This document shows, one piece after another, positions 46,490 through 55,604 of a DNA stretch of 64,000 bases. Origin of the DNA: Cytobacillus sp. IB215665. GTDB lineage: Bacteria > Bacillota > Bacilli > Bacillales > SM2101. The notes beneath the pieces were generated by a model, which was given only the letters and a program-made list of their open reading frames with translations, was not told the origin of the DNA and did not search any database. The stretch lies in the NCBI RefSeq assembly GCF_033963835.1, contig NZ_JAXBME010000011.1, forward strand, positions 62,001 through 126,000, given 5' to 3'. The position numbers and the translations under genes were made by a program. Position 1 is the first letter of the stretch; the number at the start of each line of letters is the position of its first letter.

Positions 46490-47543
46490 CTATGTAGTAG
46501 ATTCAACTACGTAAGCTAATTTTCCATCAGGTGAGAAGGTAACAGAACCTATGTTACTTATTAGAATTGGAATTGTAGTAATTACTGAGTGAGTTTTAAC
46601 ATCGATGACGGGAACAGAATTTTCATTTGAAATCGTTACATAAGCAATTTTCCCATTAGGATTAAAAGCAATATCATTTACATTAGCATTAATACTAGGA
46701 TTAACAAGAGTAGTAGAAATAACTGAATGTGTTTTTACGTCTATGACGGATACAACGCCACCAAAATTTGTAACATAAGCTAATTTTCCATCAGGTGTAA
46801 AAAGAACTCTAATTGGGTCAACAACTTGGATAGTAGAAATGACAGCGTGGGTTTTTACATCAATAACTGATACATTTCCAGGTTGTTGTTGTTGAGACCT
46901 ATTTGTAACGTACGCAATTTTCCCATCAGGAGAGAAAGCAATATCTCTTACGTTATGGCTAAGAGTCACAGTAGCAATCACAGAATGTGATTTAACGTCA
47001 ATGACAGACAAAGTACCATCTCCACCATTAGCAACATAAGCTAGCTTCCCATTAGGAGAAATGGCAATTAATTCTGGACGCGATCCAACAGAAACAGTAG
47101 CTATTACTGTATGGCTTTTAACCTCGATAACAGAAATAGTGTTGTCAAGTTGGTTAGTAATATAAGCTAATTTTCCATCAGGCGTGAAAACGATGGTACT
47201 CGGATTGCTACCAACTTGAACAGTAGCAATAATTGAGTGAGTTTTAACATCAATTATTGAAATAGTATTTCCAAATAGGGGACCTGTACCTCCGTTTGTA
47301 ACATAAGCAATTTTCCCATCAGGAGTAAAAACGACATTACATGGATTAATACCAGCTTGAATGGTGGCTATAACCATCTGTGTTGATATATTTATTACAG
47401 ATACAGTGTTATTATCTTCAGTTGCAACATATGCTAAATTCCCGTTAGGAGTGATATCTAAAGGTGATGTACCAATAGCTATACCAATTTGGAAAAGTTG
47501 TTATAGCAGAATGAGTATTAACATCAATTACGACAGTAGCCAA
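46490..47543 (-). pseudogene. YVTN/YncE-like beta-propeller protein, frameshifted
   Basis: The gene starts at TTG 47543 with GAGGTGG upstream (MATVVIDVNTHSAITT) and breaks about 17 codons later at 47486-47492, where an extra A in CCAAATTGG shifts the frame; dropping it gives IPIGIAIGTSPLDITPNGN. The rest is open to 46490 with about seven repeats of 40-43 residues, each of the form SVIDVKTHSVIATI then FTPDGKLAYVTN. These are blades of a beta-propeller. There is no signal peptide. Similar proteins bind ligands or act as scaffolds. A sequencing error is possible, but the paralogue at 57240 is also frameshifted. Confidence 0.75.
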
Positions 47544-47957
47544 AAATCCACCTCTCTCTAAAAAATAATTATTTTACAGTGTATGATAAAATTGTATCTT
47601 TGATGTAAAAATTGTATGTTTATAATAGACCCTATTGTTATAGTAAACACAAGATCAATTGTGGTTAATAGGTGGATGTTCAGAAGATAAAAGAATGAGA
47701 GCTTTATCAAACTAGAAGATTAATTTTATTAGGGGATTACCCATTTTTAGACAGGAAACATATTGATTAATGAGTCTATAAGTGTAATAACTATTGACCA
47801 AATTGGAAATGGTATTCTCAATATGGTGCTGTTATAAAGTATATTGAACTTAATTATACTAAAGACAGGTTTAAAAAAAATATGTAACCTCCTTATTCCG
47901 TTCATTAAAAGGAGGGGATTTTCACCGATTATCATTTTCTGATAAAATATCGATAAC
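47544..47957. other. Intergenic region between two minus-strand genes
   Basis: No gene or strong repeat seen. It should contain the promoter of the propeller gene. Confidence 0.45.
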
Positions 47958-48926
47958 TCACTTAAGGATATTTAAGGCTCTCAGTAAAGCATTTAAACTA
48001 TTATCTGCATCTTTCTTACTATGAAACGCATCTGGAACAGTTAACCCTAAATGATGATACCCTGGATAAACATGCAATTCTGTAAGTACACCGTCATACA
48101 TTAAACGTTTTGCAAAATCCAATGTCTCATCTGCAAATAAATCAATAGAGCCTACACATAAATATGTGCTTGGTAAGCCCCTAAAAGATTTAGCCATAGC
48201 AGGCGAATAATATTCTGAAATGCCTTCAGTTCCAGGTTCTTGTTTAAGAACAGACTTCCACCCAAAATAATTGATAGCATTATCGAAAAAATATTCACCA
48301 TTAAATGGATGCGTTTCTTCAATAGCCGTACGATCATCTAGCATTGGTACAGATAATTGTAAATGATGAAAATTAAACTCCTGACAATCACGAGTAAATA
48401 AAGCTAATCCTGCAGCTAATCCAGCTCCAGCACTTTCGCCAGCAACAGCAATTCTATTAATATCAACATTTAATTCTTTAGCGTGCTCGATACACCATTT
48501 AATTCCTGAATAACAATCATGTAATTGAGCAGGTTGAGAAAATTCAGGGGCTAAACGATAGTCTACAGAGACACCGATAAAATTATAGTGATGTGCTAGA
48601 AATGCATGTTTTTCATTATTCATTTCTGGACTACCGATAATCATACCACCGCCATGTACAGAATAAATTAATGGATTAAGTTGCTCAGCTCTATTTTTCG
48701 GCTTTGTAATAACTAATCTCACTTTAGAATCATCAAATAAATTATCAATCCTTATTTCTTCTATTTCAACATCATATCGTTCTGTCACACTAGAAGTGAA
48801 AAACGCTTTAAGTTGTTCTCGAACTTCTAAGTAATTATCTGGGGTTAAACTCATACTGCCCATAACATCTAAAATATCTCGTATTTCTGGATCAATTAAA
48901 TGTTCACTTCGTTTAACTCTTTTCAT
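47958..48926 (-). CDS. Alpha/beta hydrolase (hormone-sensitive-lipase-like esterase)
   Basis: A 322-residue cytoplasmic esterase. Oxyanion motif HGGGMIIG at about 90-97, nucleophile elbow GESAGAGLAAG at about 165, and the acid and base in GSIDLFADE and YPGYHHLGL. The order and HGGG motif are those of the HSL family, which cleaves short-chain esters. ATG with GGGGGTG upstream. It is followed downstream by the propeller gene on the same strand but about 400 bases away. Confidence 0.88.
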   Translation of the reverse strand: MKRVKRSEHLIDPEIRDILDVMGSMSLTPDNYLEVREQLKAFFTSSVTERYDVEIEEIRIDNLFDDSKVRLVITKPKNRAEQLNPLIYSVHGGGMIIGSPEMNNEKHAFLAHHYNFIGVSVDYRLAPEFSQPAQLHDCYSGIKWCIEHAKELNVDINRIAVAGESAGAGLAAGLALFTRDCQEFNFHHLQLSVPMLDDRTAIEETHPFNGEYFFDNAINYFGWKSVLKQEPGTEGISEYYSPAMAKSFRGLPSTYLCVGSIDLFADETLDFAKRLMYDGVLTELHVYPGYHHLGLTVPDAFHSKKDADNSLNALLRALNILK

Positions 48927-49403
48927 AATACACCCCCATAGTTAATTGTACATTTTAGTTCAGATGATCCGTATGTTGTGTATATAATTACTTTCTCAAT
49001 ATTTTCAATAAAATTCTTATAACTACTAATGAACTACTTCATACAAGCCTTAATCATTCCATTAAAGTTATTCTACATACATTCTTTATAAAACCATAGA
49101 CACTTTAGTGTCGATTTTCCAATCTAGAAGTGCATGCTGCCCATTTAGAGCTGTACAAACTTAACCGAGTCGAACGAGATTTAATTGAAAATCGTTTTTA
49201 CTTGATAAAATTCTACGTATTGATTTAAAGTGGGGGATTCCTTAGAACGGAAACCTAACATTTTTTCTAATTTACTAGGCCACCTCCTTTGTAATAAAGA
49301 AATTAATAAATAGCTTAGTTAATTCGCAAACAATGAAACACAAGTAATATTGTTTTTAAATATGTATTGGTTATGAATTTAATAAGGAAAAGGTGATGAT
49401 TGG
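48927..49403. other. Divergent intergenic region
   Basis: About 480 bases without a gene. No repeat copy seen. It should hold the promoters for the esterase and the small peptide gene. Confidence 0.45.
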
Positions 49404-49478
49404 GTGTCAGATATTTTTGACTTCTTAAGTGATCTATTCTCTACAAACTCGAAGAAAAAGAAAGATGGGGAGGAGTAG
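49404..49478 (+). CDS. Possible 24-residue small protein
   Basis: A GTG start at 49404 is preceded by AAGGTGAT at a workable distance. The product has an acidic-hydrophobic helix (DIFDFLSDLF) followed by a lysine patch (KKKKDGEE). A terminator follows 42 bases after the stop, giving a complete transcription unit with no other content. I know no family. It could be a small membrane-active or signalling peptide. Confidence 0.4.
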   Translation: MSDIFDFLSDLFSTNSKKKKDGEE

Positions 49479-49520
49479 AACTAACTAGCATTCATCCTGT
49501 ATAGGCTATATTCAAAACGA

Positions 49521-49546
49521 AAAGGGCTGCTTTCAGCCCTTTATTC
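49521..49546 (+). terminator. Terminator, probably two-way
   Basis: AAAGGGCTG (49521-49529) pairs with the segment ending 49543, then TTATTC. It lies between the small peptide gene and the minus-strand gene at 49561 and may serve both. Confidence 0.75.
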
Positions 49547-49560
49547 AACTCAATCATTGA

Positions 49561-49992
49561 TTACTCTACTGAAATTCCATCATTTATCATTGGTGCTAAT
49601 AGCTCTTCATCAACTATGCCAATTGCATACACTGTTTTTAAATTTACTAGCTTTTGATAACCCTCTATACTTTTCACATCAAAAATATCATCATCTCCGT
49701 CCCAATCTGGCTTTAAATATGATGTGTAAATTTCATTTCCTCCATCAAATACTAGCTCCGTGATCGAATTAAGATCACTTTCTTCAAGAACTAATTCACT
49801 AAAATATTGCATCAGTTCTGGTATTGGAGGGATATCTTCATACCATTCGTAATTATCGACAAATTTGTCTTCTAACTTTTGTAAATCATCTTCAAATCTT
49901 GTAAATTCCTCTAATTCAATCAAGCTATTTATCACCACTAATTTAAAATTAAAATCACTAAACAAGCCTGCCTTGTCTTTATATTTATTCAA
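49561..49992 (-). CDS. DUF6892-like protein
   Basis: A 143-residue acidic cytoplasmic protein. The stretch TELVFDGGNEIYTSYLKPDW followed by DGDDDIFDVKS and LVNLKTVYAIG matches my memory of DUF6892 proteins, which occur next to or within polymorphic-toxin immunity loci; function unproven. TTG 49992 is the chosen start because GGAAGGAG lies 8 bases upstream; the frame stays open 6 codons further to a GTG that overlaps this site. No toxin gene is adjacent. Confidence 0.6.
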   Translation of the reverse strand: MNKYKDKAGLFSDFNFKLVVINSLIELEEFTRFEDDLQKLEDKFVDNYEWYEDIPPIPELMQYFSELVLEESDLNSITELVFDGGNEIYTSYLKPDWDGDDDIFDVKSIEGYQKLVNLKTVYAIGIVDEELLAPMINDGISVE

Positions 49993-50590
49993 AATTACAT
50001 CTCCTTCCACAGATTTATTAATGATAAAAACCCACTTTCAGTTTTCTTCGCCATACACGAACGAAAATCCTCTCTTTTGTGAAGTGTGAACAATAAAAAA
50101 GAGGGTAGGGTGATTAGCTAAAATGAATTATTCAATTTAACTTTTGTAGCCTCTATGTGAATGTCGTGGAATAAGGTATAGATCGAAAATTCATGATATA
50201 TCCTCTTCACCAAAATATAAATATCACTTATTTAATAAGCCTCCGTCAGTAGACTAAAAGATGGTTTCTATATGTCAGTAGGAACATTCTGTGCTACTTG
50301 TAGTACCTTTTAGTTCATCTATCTATACAAATTCAAATGTTTTCAGCCCTGTTTGTTTCGATTTACTTCATTTATTGTTGTCCTAAAATTACCATATTTA
50401 TTTTGCAACTTCTACATGAATTCATTCGTCTAGCATGTATAAATGAGTTATTTAGGAAGCAGTTAGCAAAATTGGTAGAATATTAGTATTTCTTGGATTT
50501 AAACAATTGTTGTGATGCTTAAAGCGAGATATTTTAATGACTACTGTACCTAATATAATTTTCTTACATTTACATATTTAAGGAAAAGGG
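49993..50590. other. Divergent intergenic region
   Basis: About 600 bases with no gene, repeat copy or strong hairpin that I can see. Confidence 0.45.
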
Positions 50591-51109
50591 GTGATTACAC
50601 TGAAATTTATTTATATGATAGTTAGTACTGTAATGCTGTTATCAGCTTGTTCTAAATTAGAGAACGTTGACGATAGATTATCATTTGAAGAACAAATTCA
50701 AGAATTATTACTTCAAAATCAAATTAATGTTGGAACCATCATTGATTATGATGTTAAAGCTAATCATGTTTTTGTCATTTATCAAAGTAAAAAGTATTTA
50801 AGACCTATAGAAGTAGCAGTTTTAAAAATGGATAATGATAGCCTGAAATGGGTTACTGGGTATAAAGATTTTTTGTATGAGGGATCGTCAACACATTGCC
50901 AAAAGGATTCTTTATGTGTAACTTTAATAAGAGAAAGCGATCCTAATATTAAAGATGTGAAAATGTTTGACAAAACTGCTAAATTAGTTAAATCTTCTAT
51001 TGAATTGACAGATGGCTACACGGAAGAAGTAAAATATTGGATTATTTATAGCAATTATGACGAATATAACAATGCTATATCCAATGATGTAGAGTACGTG
51101 ATGAAGTAA
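50591..51109 (+). CDS. Lipoprotein of unknown function
   Basis: A 172-residue predicted lipoprotein. The signal peptide ends in the lipobox LLSACS with Cys20 as lipid anchor. The mature part has alternating strands (NHVFVIYQSKKYLRPIEVAV, LKWVTGYKDFLYEG) and two further Cys (HCQKDSLC) likely to form a disulfide. I recognise no family. GTG start 50591 with AAGGAAAAGG. It is the first of three closely spaced plus-strand genes (lipoprotein, GNAT, lipoprotein) and may be co-transcribed with them. Confidence 0.7.
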   Translation: MITLKFIYMIVSTVMLLSACSKLENVDDRLSFEEQIQELLLQNQINVGTIIDYDVKANHVFVIYQSKKYLRPIEVAVLKMDNDSLKWVTGYKDFLYEGSSTHCQKDSLCVTLIRESDPNIKDVKMFDKTAKLVKSSIELTDGYTEEVKYWIIYSNYDEYNNAISNDVEYVMK

Positions 51110-51168
51110 TGTATAGCTAATAACTGAAAAAGGTGATTATTAAATTCACATATAAGGAGAATATTACT

Positions 51169-51684
51169 ATGAATAATTCATTGGAAGTAATTGAACTTAC
51201 ATCAGTTGACGACAACATAATAGAACTTTCTAAATTGTTAAAGGAAGTTGTTAATAAGGGTGCTTCTGTAGGTTTTTTAGCACCTATAAGTACAGATGCA
51301 GCAATAGAGTATTGGAGCAAAGTGCTTAAGCCTGGAGTGATTTTGTATGTTGCAAAGATTAATAATGAAATTAGAGGAGCCGTTCAGTTGCATTTAGCTA
51401 TGCAACAAAATGGTACACACAGAGCTGAGGTTTCAAAGTTAATGGTTGACCCAAGTAGTCGTAGATGTGGTATTGCGTCAACACTAATGAAAACTATCGA
51501 GTCTAGAGCAACGAAAGAAGGTAGAAGTTTAATAATATTGGATACTAGATTAGGTGATCCATCAAATATTTTATACAAATCTTTGGGTTATGTAGAATCT
51601 GGGACTATACCATCCTATGCACAGTCATCAGATGGCAAACTACATGGAACTGTTTTTTACTTTAAATTATTGGGACTAAAATAG
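51169..51684 (+). CDS. GNAT family N-acetyltransferase
   Basis: A 171-residue acetyl-CoA-dependent acetyltransferase. The acetyl-CoA loop is SSRRCGIASTLMKTIESRA (about 107-125), preceded by the strand AEVSKLMVDP; the C-terminal block is PSNILYKSLGYVESGTIP. It resembles acetyltransferases that act on small amine substrates or antibiotics; the substrate is unknown. Start ATG 51169 with AAGGAG; the frame is open 12 codons further upstream without a site. It lies 59 bases after the lipoprotein gene. Confidence 0.88.
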   Translation: MNNSLEVIELTSVDDNIIELSKLLKEVVNKGASVGFLAPISTDAAIEYWSKVLKPGVILYVAKINNEIRGAVQLHLAMQQNGTHRAEVSKLMVDPSSRRCGIASTLMKTIESRATKEGRSLIILDTRLGDPSNILYKSLGYVESGTIPSYAQSSDGKLHGTVFYFKLLGLK

Positions 51685-51747
51685 CCACGTAGGAGATACT
51701 TAAGTAAATCTTCCATCATTAGATTAGACACCACAGGAGAGACATTT

Positions 51748-52383
51748 ATGAAATCTGTGAAAATATTATGCATCTTACTAACATTAGGTTTTGGTACTTT
51801 AACTGCTTGTAGTTCTGTAGAAACCACTAAGGAAAAAACAAGTAATAATGATCTACAAACATCTGAAAATAAGGAAAATGATACACATATAGATAAAGAC
51901 GAACAAACGCAGGATGAAAATGCTATGCGAGAAGAAAACAAAGATCAAGATGAACAATCAAACGAAGATAATGTTTCAGTTGAAGAAACTATGGAAAATG
52001 AAGATCAGGCAAACGAGAATAAATCATTATCAGTCCAGGTAATCAAAGAAACATTAATACTAGGCCAAACGAGTGATGAAGTTGAACATCTTTTGGGAAG
52101 TGACTATCAGAAAGGGATGGGAGCGAAGAATAGTGAACAATTATGGAGGTATGATTTAGGAAAAGATGAAGATTATACATCAATTAATGATGAATTCTTT
52201 GATGCTATAGATGTTGAAGGTTTAAATAGTGGTATTATTGAGGCTCAATTATTTATTACTTGGTCTGAAGATGGCAAAGTAGAAAAATACTCCATTCATT
52301 ACCTTAATAACGAAAATGGGAACGTGGACAATTACCGAGTATATTACGATGAAAAAGGAAATATACAAAGAATCATAAAATAA
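51748..52383 (+). CDS. Lipoprotein with acidic linker and BamE/SmpA-like domain
   Basis: A 211-residue lipoprotein. Lipobox LTACS with Cys21. Residues 24-95 are a disordered, strongly acidic Glu/Asp/Asn/Gln-rich tether. The C-terminal domain (about 98-211) begins LILGQTSDEVEHLLG, the helix pattern of BamE/SmpA-like small outer-surface domains, and continues with beta strands. The tether would hold the domain away from the membrane through the wall. ATG with AGGAGAG. It may be co-transcribed with the two genes upstream. Function unknown. Confidence 0.75.
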   Translation: MKSVKILCILLTLGFGTLTACSSVETTKEKTSNNDLQTSENKENDTHIDKDEQTQDENAMREENKDQDEQSNEDNVSVEETMENEDQANENKSLSVQVIKETLILGQTSDEVEHLLGSDYQKGMGAKNSEQLWRYDLGKDEDYTSINDEFFDAIDVEGLNSGIIEAQLFITWSEDGKVEKYSIHYLNNENGNVDNYRVYYDEKGNIQRIIK

Positions 52384-52509
52384 TAGCTAATTGTACTTAC
52401 ATATATGGGTAGCGATATATACATATCTGAGAAAGTAGTTATGTACGAGTTTACTGTTAAGGACATAAGATTATTATATTAAATAAGAATAAGTGAATGA
52501 ATTGAAAAA

Positions 52510-52541
52510 GGATTGCCACTTCAGTCTAGGCAATCCCACTC
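52510..52541. terminator. Two-way terminator between convergent genes
   Basis: GGATTGCC (52510-52517) pairs with 52529-52536; flanking AAAAA on one side and CTTTTTC on the other extend it in both directions. It lies between the lipoprotein (plus) and DUF350 (minus) genes. Confidence 0.8.
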
Positions 52542-52549
52542 CTTTTTCT

Positions 52550-52936
52550 TTAATATGTTAAGCATCCAGCGATAATTAAACCAACTGCTATTGATAAAAG
52601 TAATAGGAAAAGACCTACAGCTTGATTATCTTCATCAATTGCTTTAGTAATTTTAAATTGAGGAGTAAGTAATTCTGCTAAGAAAAAGACTACAATTTGT
52701 GCGACGATTCCTATGGATCCCCAAATCATTAAATCAACAAGGTTAAGAGAATTAGCAGATGTAGAATATAGAACTATCCCTAATCCAACTAATCTACCAC
52801 CAAGAACATAAGCGGCTGCTTTATTCCCATCTGCAATTAATCTAAACTCTTTGTTTTTCGTTGTCAGTTCCATTAAAAATAATCCTATAACAAGCATAAT
52901 AATATTAGTTCCTAAATAAAGTAAAAAATTTACCAT
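52550..52936 (-). CDS. DUF350 membrane protein (YjfL-like)
   Basis: A 128-residue protein with four membrane helices, of the DUF350 family. The repeated pattern is visible: LIADGNKAAAYVLGGRLVGL in the first half and IDEDNQAVGLFLLLLSIAVG in the second. Function unknown. ATG 52936 with AAGGAG. In Bacillus and enterobacteria it often pairs with a small lipoprotein such as the next gene upstream, which fits here (225-base gap). Confidence 0.85.
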   Translation of the reverse strand: MVNFLLYLGTNIIMLVIGLFLMELTTKNKEFRLIADGNKAAAYVLGGRLVGLGIVLYSTSANSLNLVDLMIWGSIGIVAQIVVFFLAELLTPQFKITKAIDEDNQAVGLFLLLLSIAVGLIIAGCLTY

Positions 52937-53160
52937 TTGTTATTTCTCCTTAAATATATTTCTCATTTCCTACCAAGGGGTAAGAAATAAGATTCATTTT
53001 CCAATGTCTATTCCTGAGCGAACACCATTTTAGCTTCTTATAAAATTTATATATTTGCGTTGTAAATCTTTCCATAAAAACTATGTGCCATAGTTTAGTA
53101 CAAAAGGGTTAAAAATCATCACTTGTTATCCTCGTACCGTTCGTAAGATATTCCTTTAAA

Positions 53161-53496
53161 TCAACCCCCAAACCCTCCTTTTGCTCCAGAACCAAAACCG
53201 GCCTTTGTAGTAGCATTTTTGTACGTTGAGGTTGATTTGTACGAGTTATAGGCTGAGCTCTTAATCAGTTTACTTTTATTAATATAACTTTTGCCAAATA
53301 AAAAATAGTGTCCATAAAAATCGGAATCATCATCATCACATTCCCATACTCCCAACTCATGATCAAATTCCCAATCTAAACAATCTTCATTATCTGGTAC
53401 TTCAGGTAAGGTTGATTCCCCGCACCCAGTTAATGAAAGTGATACAACTGCAGCACTTACGCCGGAAATCATTTTCTTTGTCTTGTTAGCTTTCAT
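53161..53496 (-). CDS. Small lipoprotein with Gly-Phe-rich C-terminus
   Basis: A 111-residue predicted lipoprotein. Lipobox LTGCGE with Cys25. The mature part has a conserved-looking core with paired Cys (EDCLDWEFDHELGVWECDDD) and ends in GFGSGAKGGFGG. I have seen this ending in small Bacillus proteins next to DUF350 genes; the role is unknown, perhaps a surface-exposed adhesive tail. ATG 53496 with AAAAGGAGG. It is likely in one operon with DUF350. Confidence 0.75.
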   Translation of the reverse strand: MKANKTKKMISGVSAAVVSLSLTGCGESTLPEVPDNEDCLDWEFDHELGVWECDDDDSDFYGHYFLFGKSYINKSKLIKSSAYNSYKSTSTYKNATTKAGFGSGAKGGFGG

Positions 53497-53740
53497 CAAT
53501 TATCCTCCTTTTCACTTAATATATACTCATACTACCAAATATTATAAACTAATATACAAAAAAAGGGATTATCTTCTTATGGATTAGAACCATTGAAGTA
53601 TATTCTAATATGTTTAATTTTAAACTAAGAAATACAAATAAATTCCATCTTAAATTTTGGAACTTTTTTTCAAGAGATTCGTCTTGCATATGAGAAAAAA
53701 GTTGGACAATATTGATTATTTTTAGAATTGAGGAAGGTTA

Positions 53741-54325
53741 ATGAAAAAATTAGTATTAGCTAAAGTTTTAATAACGATTACAGTTATCATGGCATTCATT
53801 TTAACTTATACAAATGTAAAAAATACACAGTTTCAGATTTACGACGGTGTCTTACTAAATGTTGGTGTAATCGGGACACTACCAGACATACAATCCCACA
53901 ATGTATTATTACATCAGGCTAACTTAGAACAAATTGCTGAGGACCACATACAATATGATGCTTTCGTATTAACAGAAGATGTTTTTCAAGAAGCATCGTT
54001 ACCTACAAATAAAGATGTCTTCATTAGCAACTTTCATACACCAGTTTTCTTTGTAGGACTATACAAACCTCTCTGGGTGTATTTGGAAGATGATTATAGA
54101 GGTACTTACGACGAAGCATTCTCCCGTGATTATATGGGACATACACAAGGATATTTAATGACAGATGCAGAAAACTATCCAACATGGATTTTAGGTAAAG
54201 GTCTTTCAAAGGACAAAATAAATGATAAAGAAATAAATGATATATACTTTAGTTTATTTAAAGTAACCGAAAACATAAAAAATGGCAATGTTGAAAATGC
54301 CTTTGACTTTATGCCATATGAATAA
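53741..54325 (+). CDS. Membrane-anchored protein of unknown function
   Basis: A 194-residue protein with one N-terminal membrane helix (about 6-22) and an extracytoplasmic domain. Features include LLNVGVIGTLPDIQSHNVLL and a segment FFVGLYKPLWVYLEDDY. No family is recognised. ATG with GAGGAAGG upstream. Alone on its strand. Confidence 0.7.
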   Translation: MKKLVLAKVLITITVIMAFILTYTNVKNTQFQIYDGVLLNVGVIGTLPDIQSHNVLLHQANLEQIAEDHIQYDAFVLTEDVFQEASLPTNKDVFISNFHTPVFFVGLYKPLWVYLEDDYRGTYDEAFSRDYMGHTQGYLMTDAENYPTWILGKGLSKDKINDKEINDIYFSLFKVTENIKNGNVENAFDFMPYE

Positions 54326-54434
54326 CCTTTTCACAAACCATATAATTGTAAGACAATTAGGTGAGAAAAGCTAAATCGCAACTGTATATTAGAATAAACG
54401 TTTTAAGTGAACCGTTTGGATTAATCAATGAATA

Positions 54435-54512
54435 TAAAAAAAGAATAAGACATGCTGGATAATCACCTAATTTTTATATATATTTAAAAGCATGCTTATT
54501 CCTTTTTTAGTA
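54435..54512 (+). terminator. Long inverted repeat, possible terminator
   Basis: Arms around 54435-54454 and 54490-54509 match over about 18 of 20 bases with a 35-base loop, ending in CTTTTTTAG. It is about 110 bases after the plus-strand gene. The large loop makes this uncertain. Confidence 0.4.
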
Positions 54513-54538
54513 AGAACACCTTAATAGTTATTAGTCAT

Positions 54539-54835
54539 TTACACTGATGAAGATAGATTAACAAATTTAATAGGTAATGAACGCCATGAAATTAATTTTT
54601 GAAGCTGCACATTAACCATTTCTTTAATATCCTTATTCTTCCAAAGAGTTAACACATGTTCTATTTCTAGTTGTTTTACTAAATTTTTTATAACGCTATA
54701 ACCTAGATAATATCCTAACCTTATAAACTTAAAGTGACAGCCACCGTTTATAGAAATCCATTCTTTAAAAATACGATCACTTGATAATCCTTATTCTAAA
54801 TCATAAAAAAACTTGTTGGCAATCAGTAATTCATA
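54539..54835 (-). pseudogene. Decayed gene fragment of unknown family
   Basis: A 99-codon minus-strand frame contains one TAA (54791-54793). Translated through the stop it reads YELLIANKFFYDLE-stop-GLSSDRIFKEWISINGG, then FIRLGYYLGYSVIKNLVKQL and LTLWKNKDIKEMV. The even helical pattern and lack of a start codon suggest the C-terminal remnant of a larger gene. I do not recognise the family with confidence. Confidence 0.45.
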
Positions 54836-54895
54836 TTATTTTATAGCTACATAATGATTCGCACTTATTCATTTTTACAATATTAACAATTAGAC

Positions 54896-55528
54896 TTAGT
54901 TATTTAATGAATCCATTAACTGGAAGAAATATTTAGATTCATGAAACTTATTTAGGTTATACCATGAATGTAATGTGTCTAGTGCGAATACATCTATTTT
55001 TTTTAGTACTTCCATAGCAAATTCCAGAGGAGATATCCCTGATGCAGTTACTAAATTCTCATCACATACCACAGGTCCTAATTCATAAAACTGATCTCCT
55101 TTATAATTTGGACAGCTCATTTTTATATAATCTAAGTTATTGCTAGTATGTTTTCTAGAATTTAGGTAGCCAGCATTCGCTAACCCTTCAGTTGCACCAC
55201 AGATAGCAGCAACAATTGTACCACATTTTAAAGCATCTCCAACTCTTGCTATGATAGGTTGATGAATACTATCTCCCCACGTATTTCCTCCAGGTAATAT
55301 TAAAAGATCTTTACTCTTTAAATTACAATCATCAAGTGAAATATCTGGTTGTATGTTCAGTCCACCCATCGTAGTAATCGTTTCTTTATTAGTTCCAACT
55401 GTAATTATTTTTAAAGGAGCTAAACCTTTTTTAAAATATCTTCCAGAGTTTAATTCGGCAATTAAATATCCATACTCCCAATCTGACATCGTATTAAATA
55501 CGTAAAGAAGAACTCTGTTCGTTTGCAT
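54896..55528 (-). CDS. DJ-1/PfpI family protein (type 1 glutamine amidotransferase-like)
   Basis: A 210-residue cytoplasmic protein. The nucleophile elbow is AAICGATEG with Cys110; earlier DLLILPGGNTW marks the core strand. The family includes proteases, chaperones and glyoxalases; Bacillus YoaZ and YdeA are relatives. The catalytic His is not clearly placed. Start ATG 55528. It lies just downstream of the WYL regulator gene on the same strand, separated by a terminator. Confidence 0.85.
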   Translation of the reverse strand: MQTNRVLLYVFNTMSDWEYGYLIAELNSGRYFKKGLAPLKIITVGTNKETITTMGGLNIQPDISLDDCNLKSKDLLILPGGNTWGDSIHQPIIARVGDALKCGTIVAAICGATEGLANAGYLNSRKHTSNNLDYIKMSCPNYKGDQFYELGPVVCDENLVTASGISPLEFAMEVLKKIDVFALDTLHSWYNLNKFHESKYFFQLMDSLNN

Positions 55529-55567
55529 CTAATAACACTCCAATCAAAATTATTATAGCAATTATAA

Positions 55568-55604
55568 AATAACTTCCCTGACAGATAGCGTCAGGGAAGT
55601 TATT
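55568..55604 (-). terminator. Terminator between the regulator and the DJ-1/PfpI gene
   Basis: A perfect 15-base stem AATAACTTCCCTGAC (55568-55582) with its complement at 55590-55604. On the minus strand TTTTATAATT follows. The stop codon of the regulator gene lies inside the stem. Confidence 0.85.

Noticed and set aside
47361-47561. A 66-codon plus-strand frame over the propeller gene start
   Set aside because: It is the antisense reading of the repetitive propeller gene and has no ribosome site.
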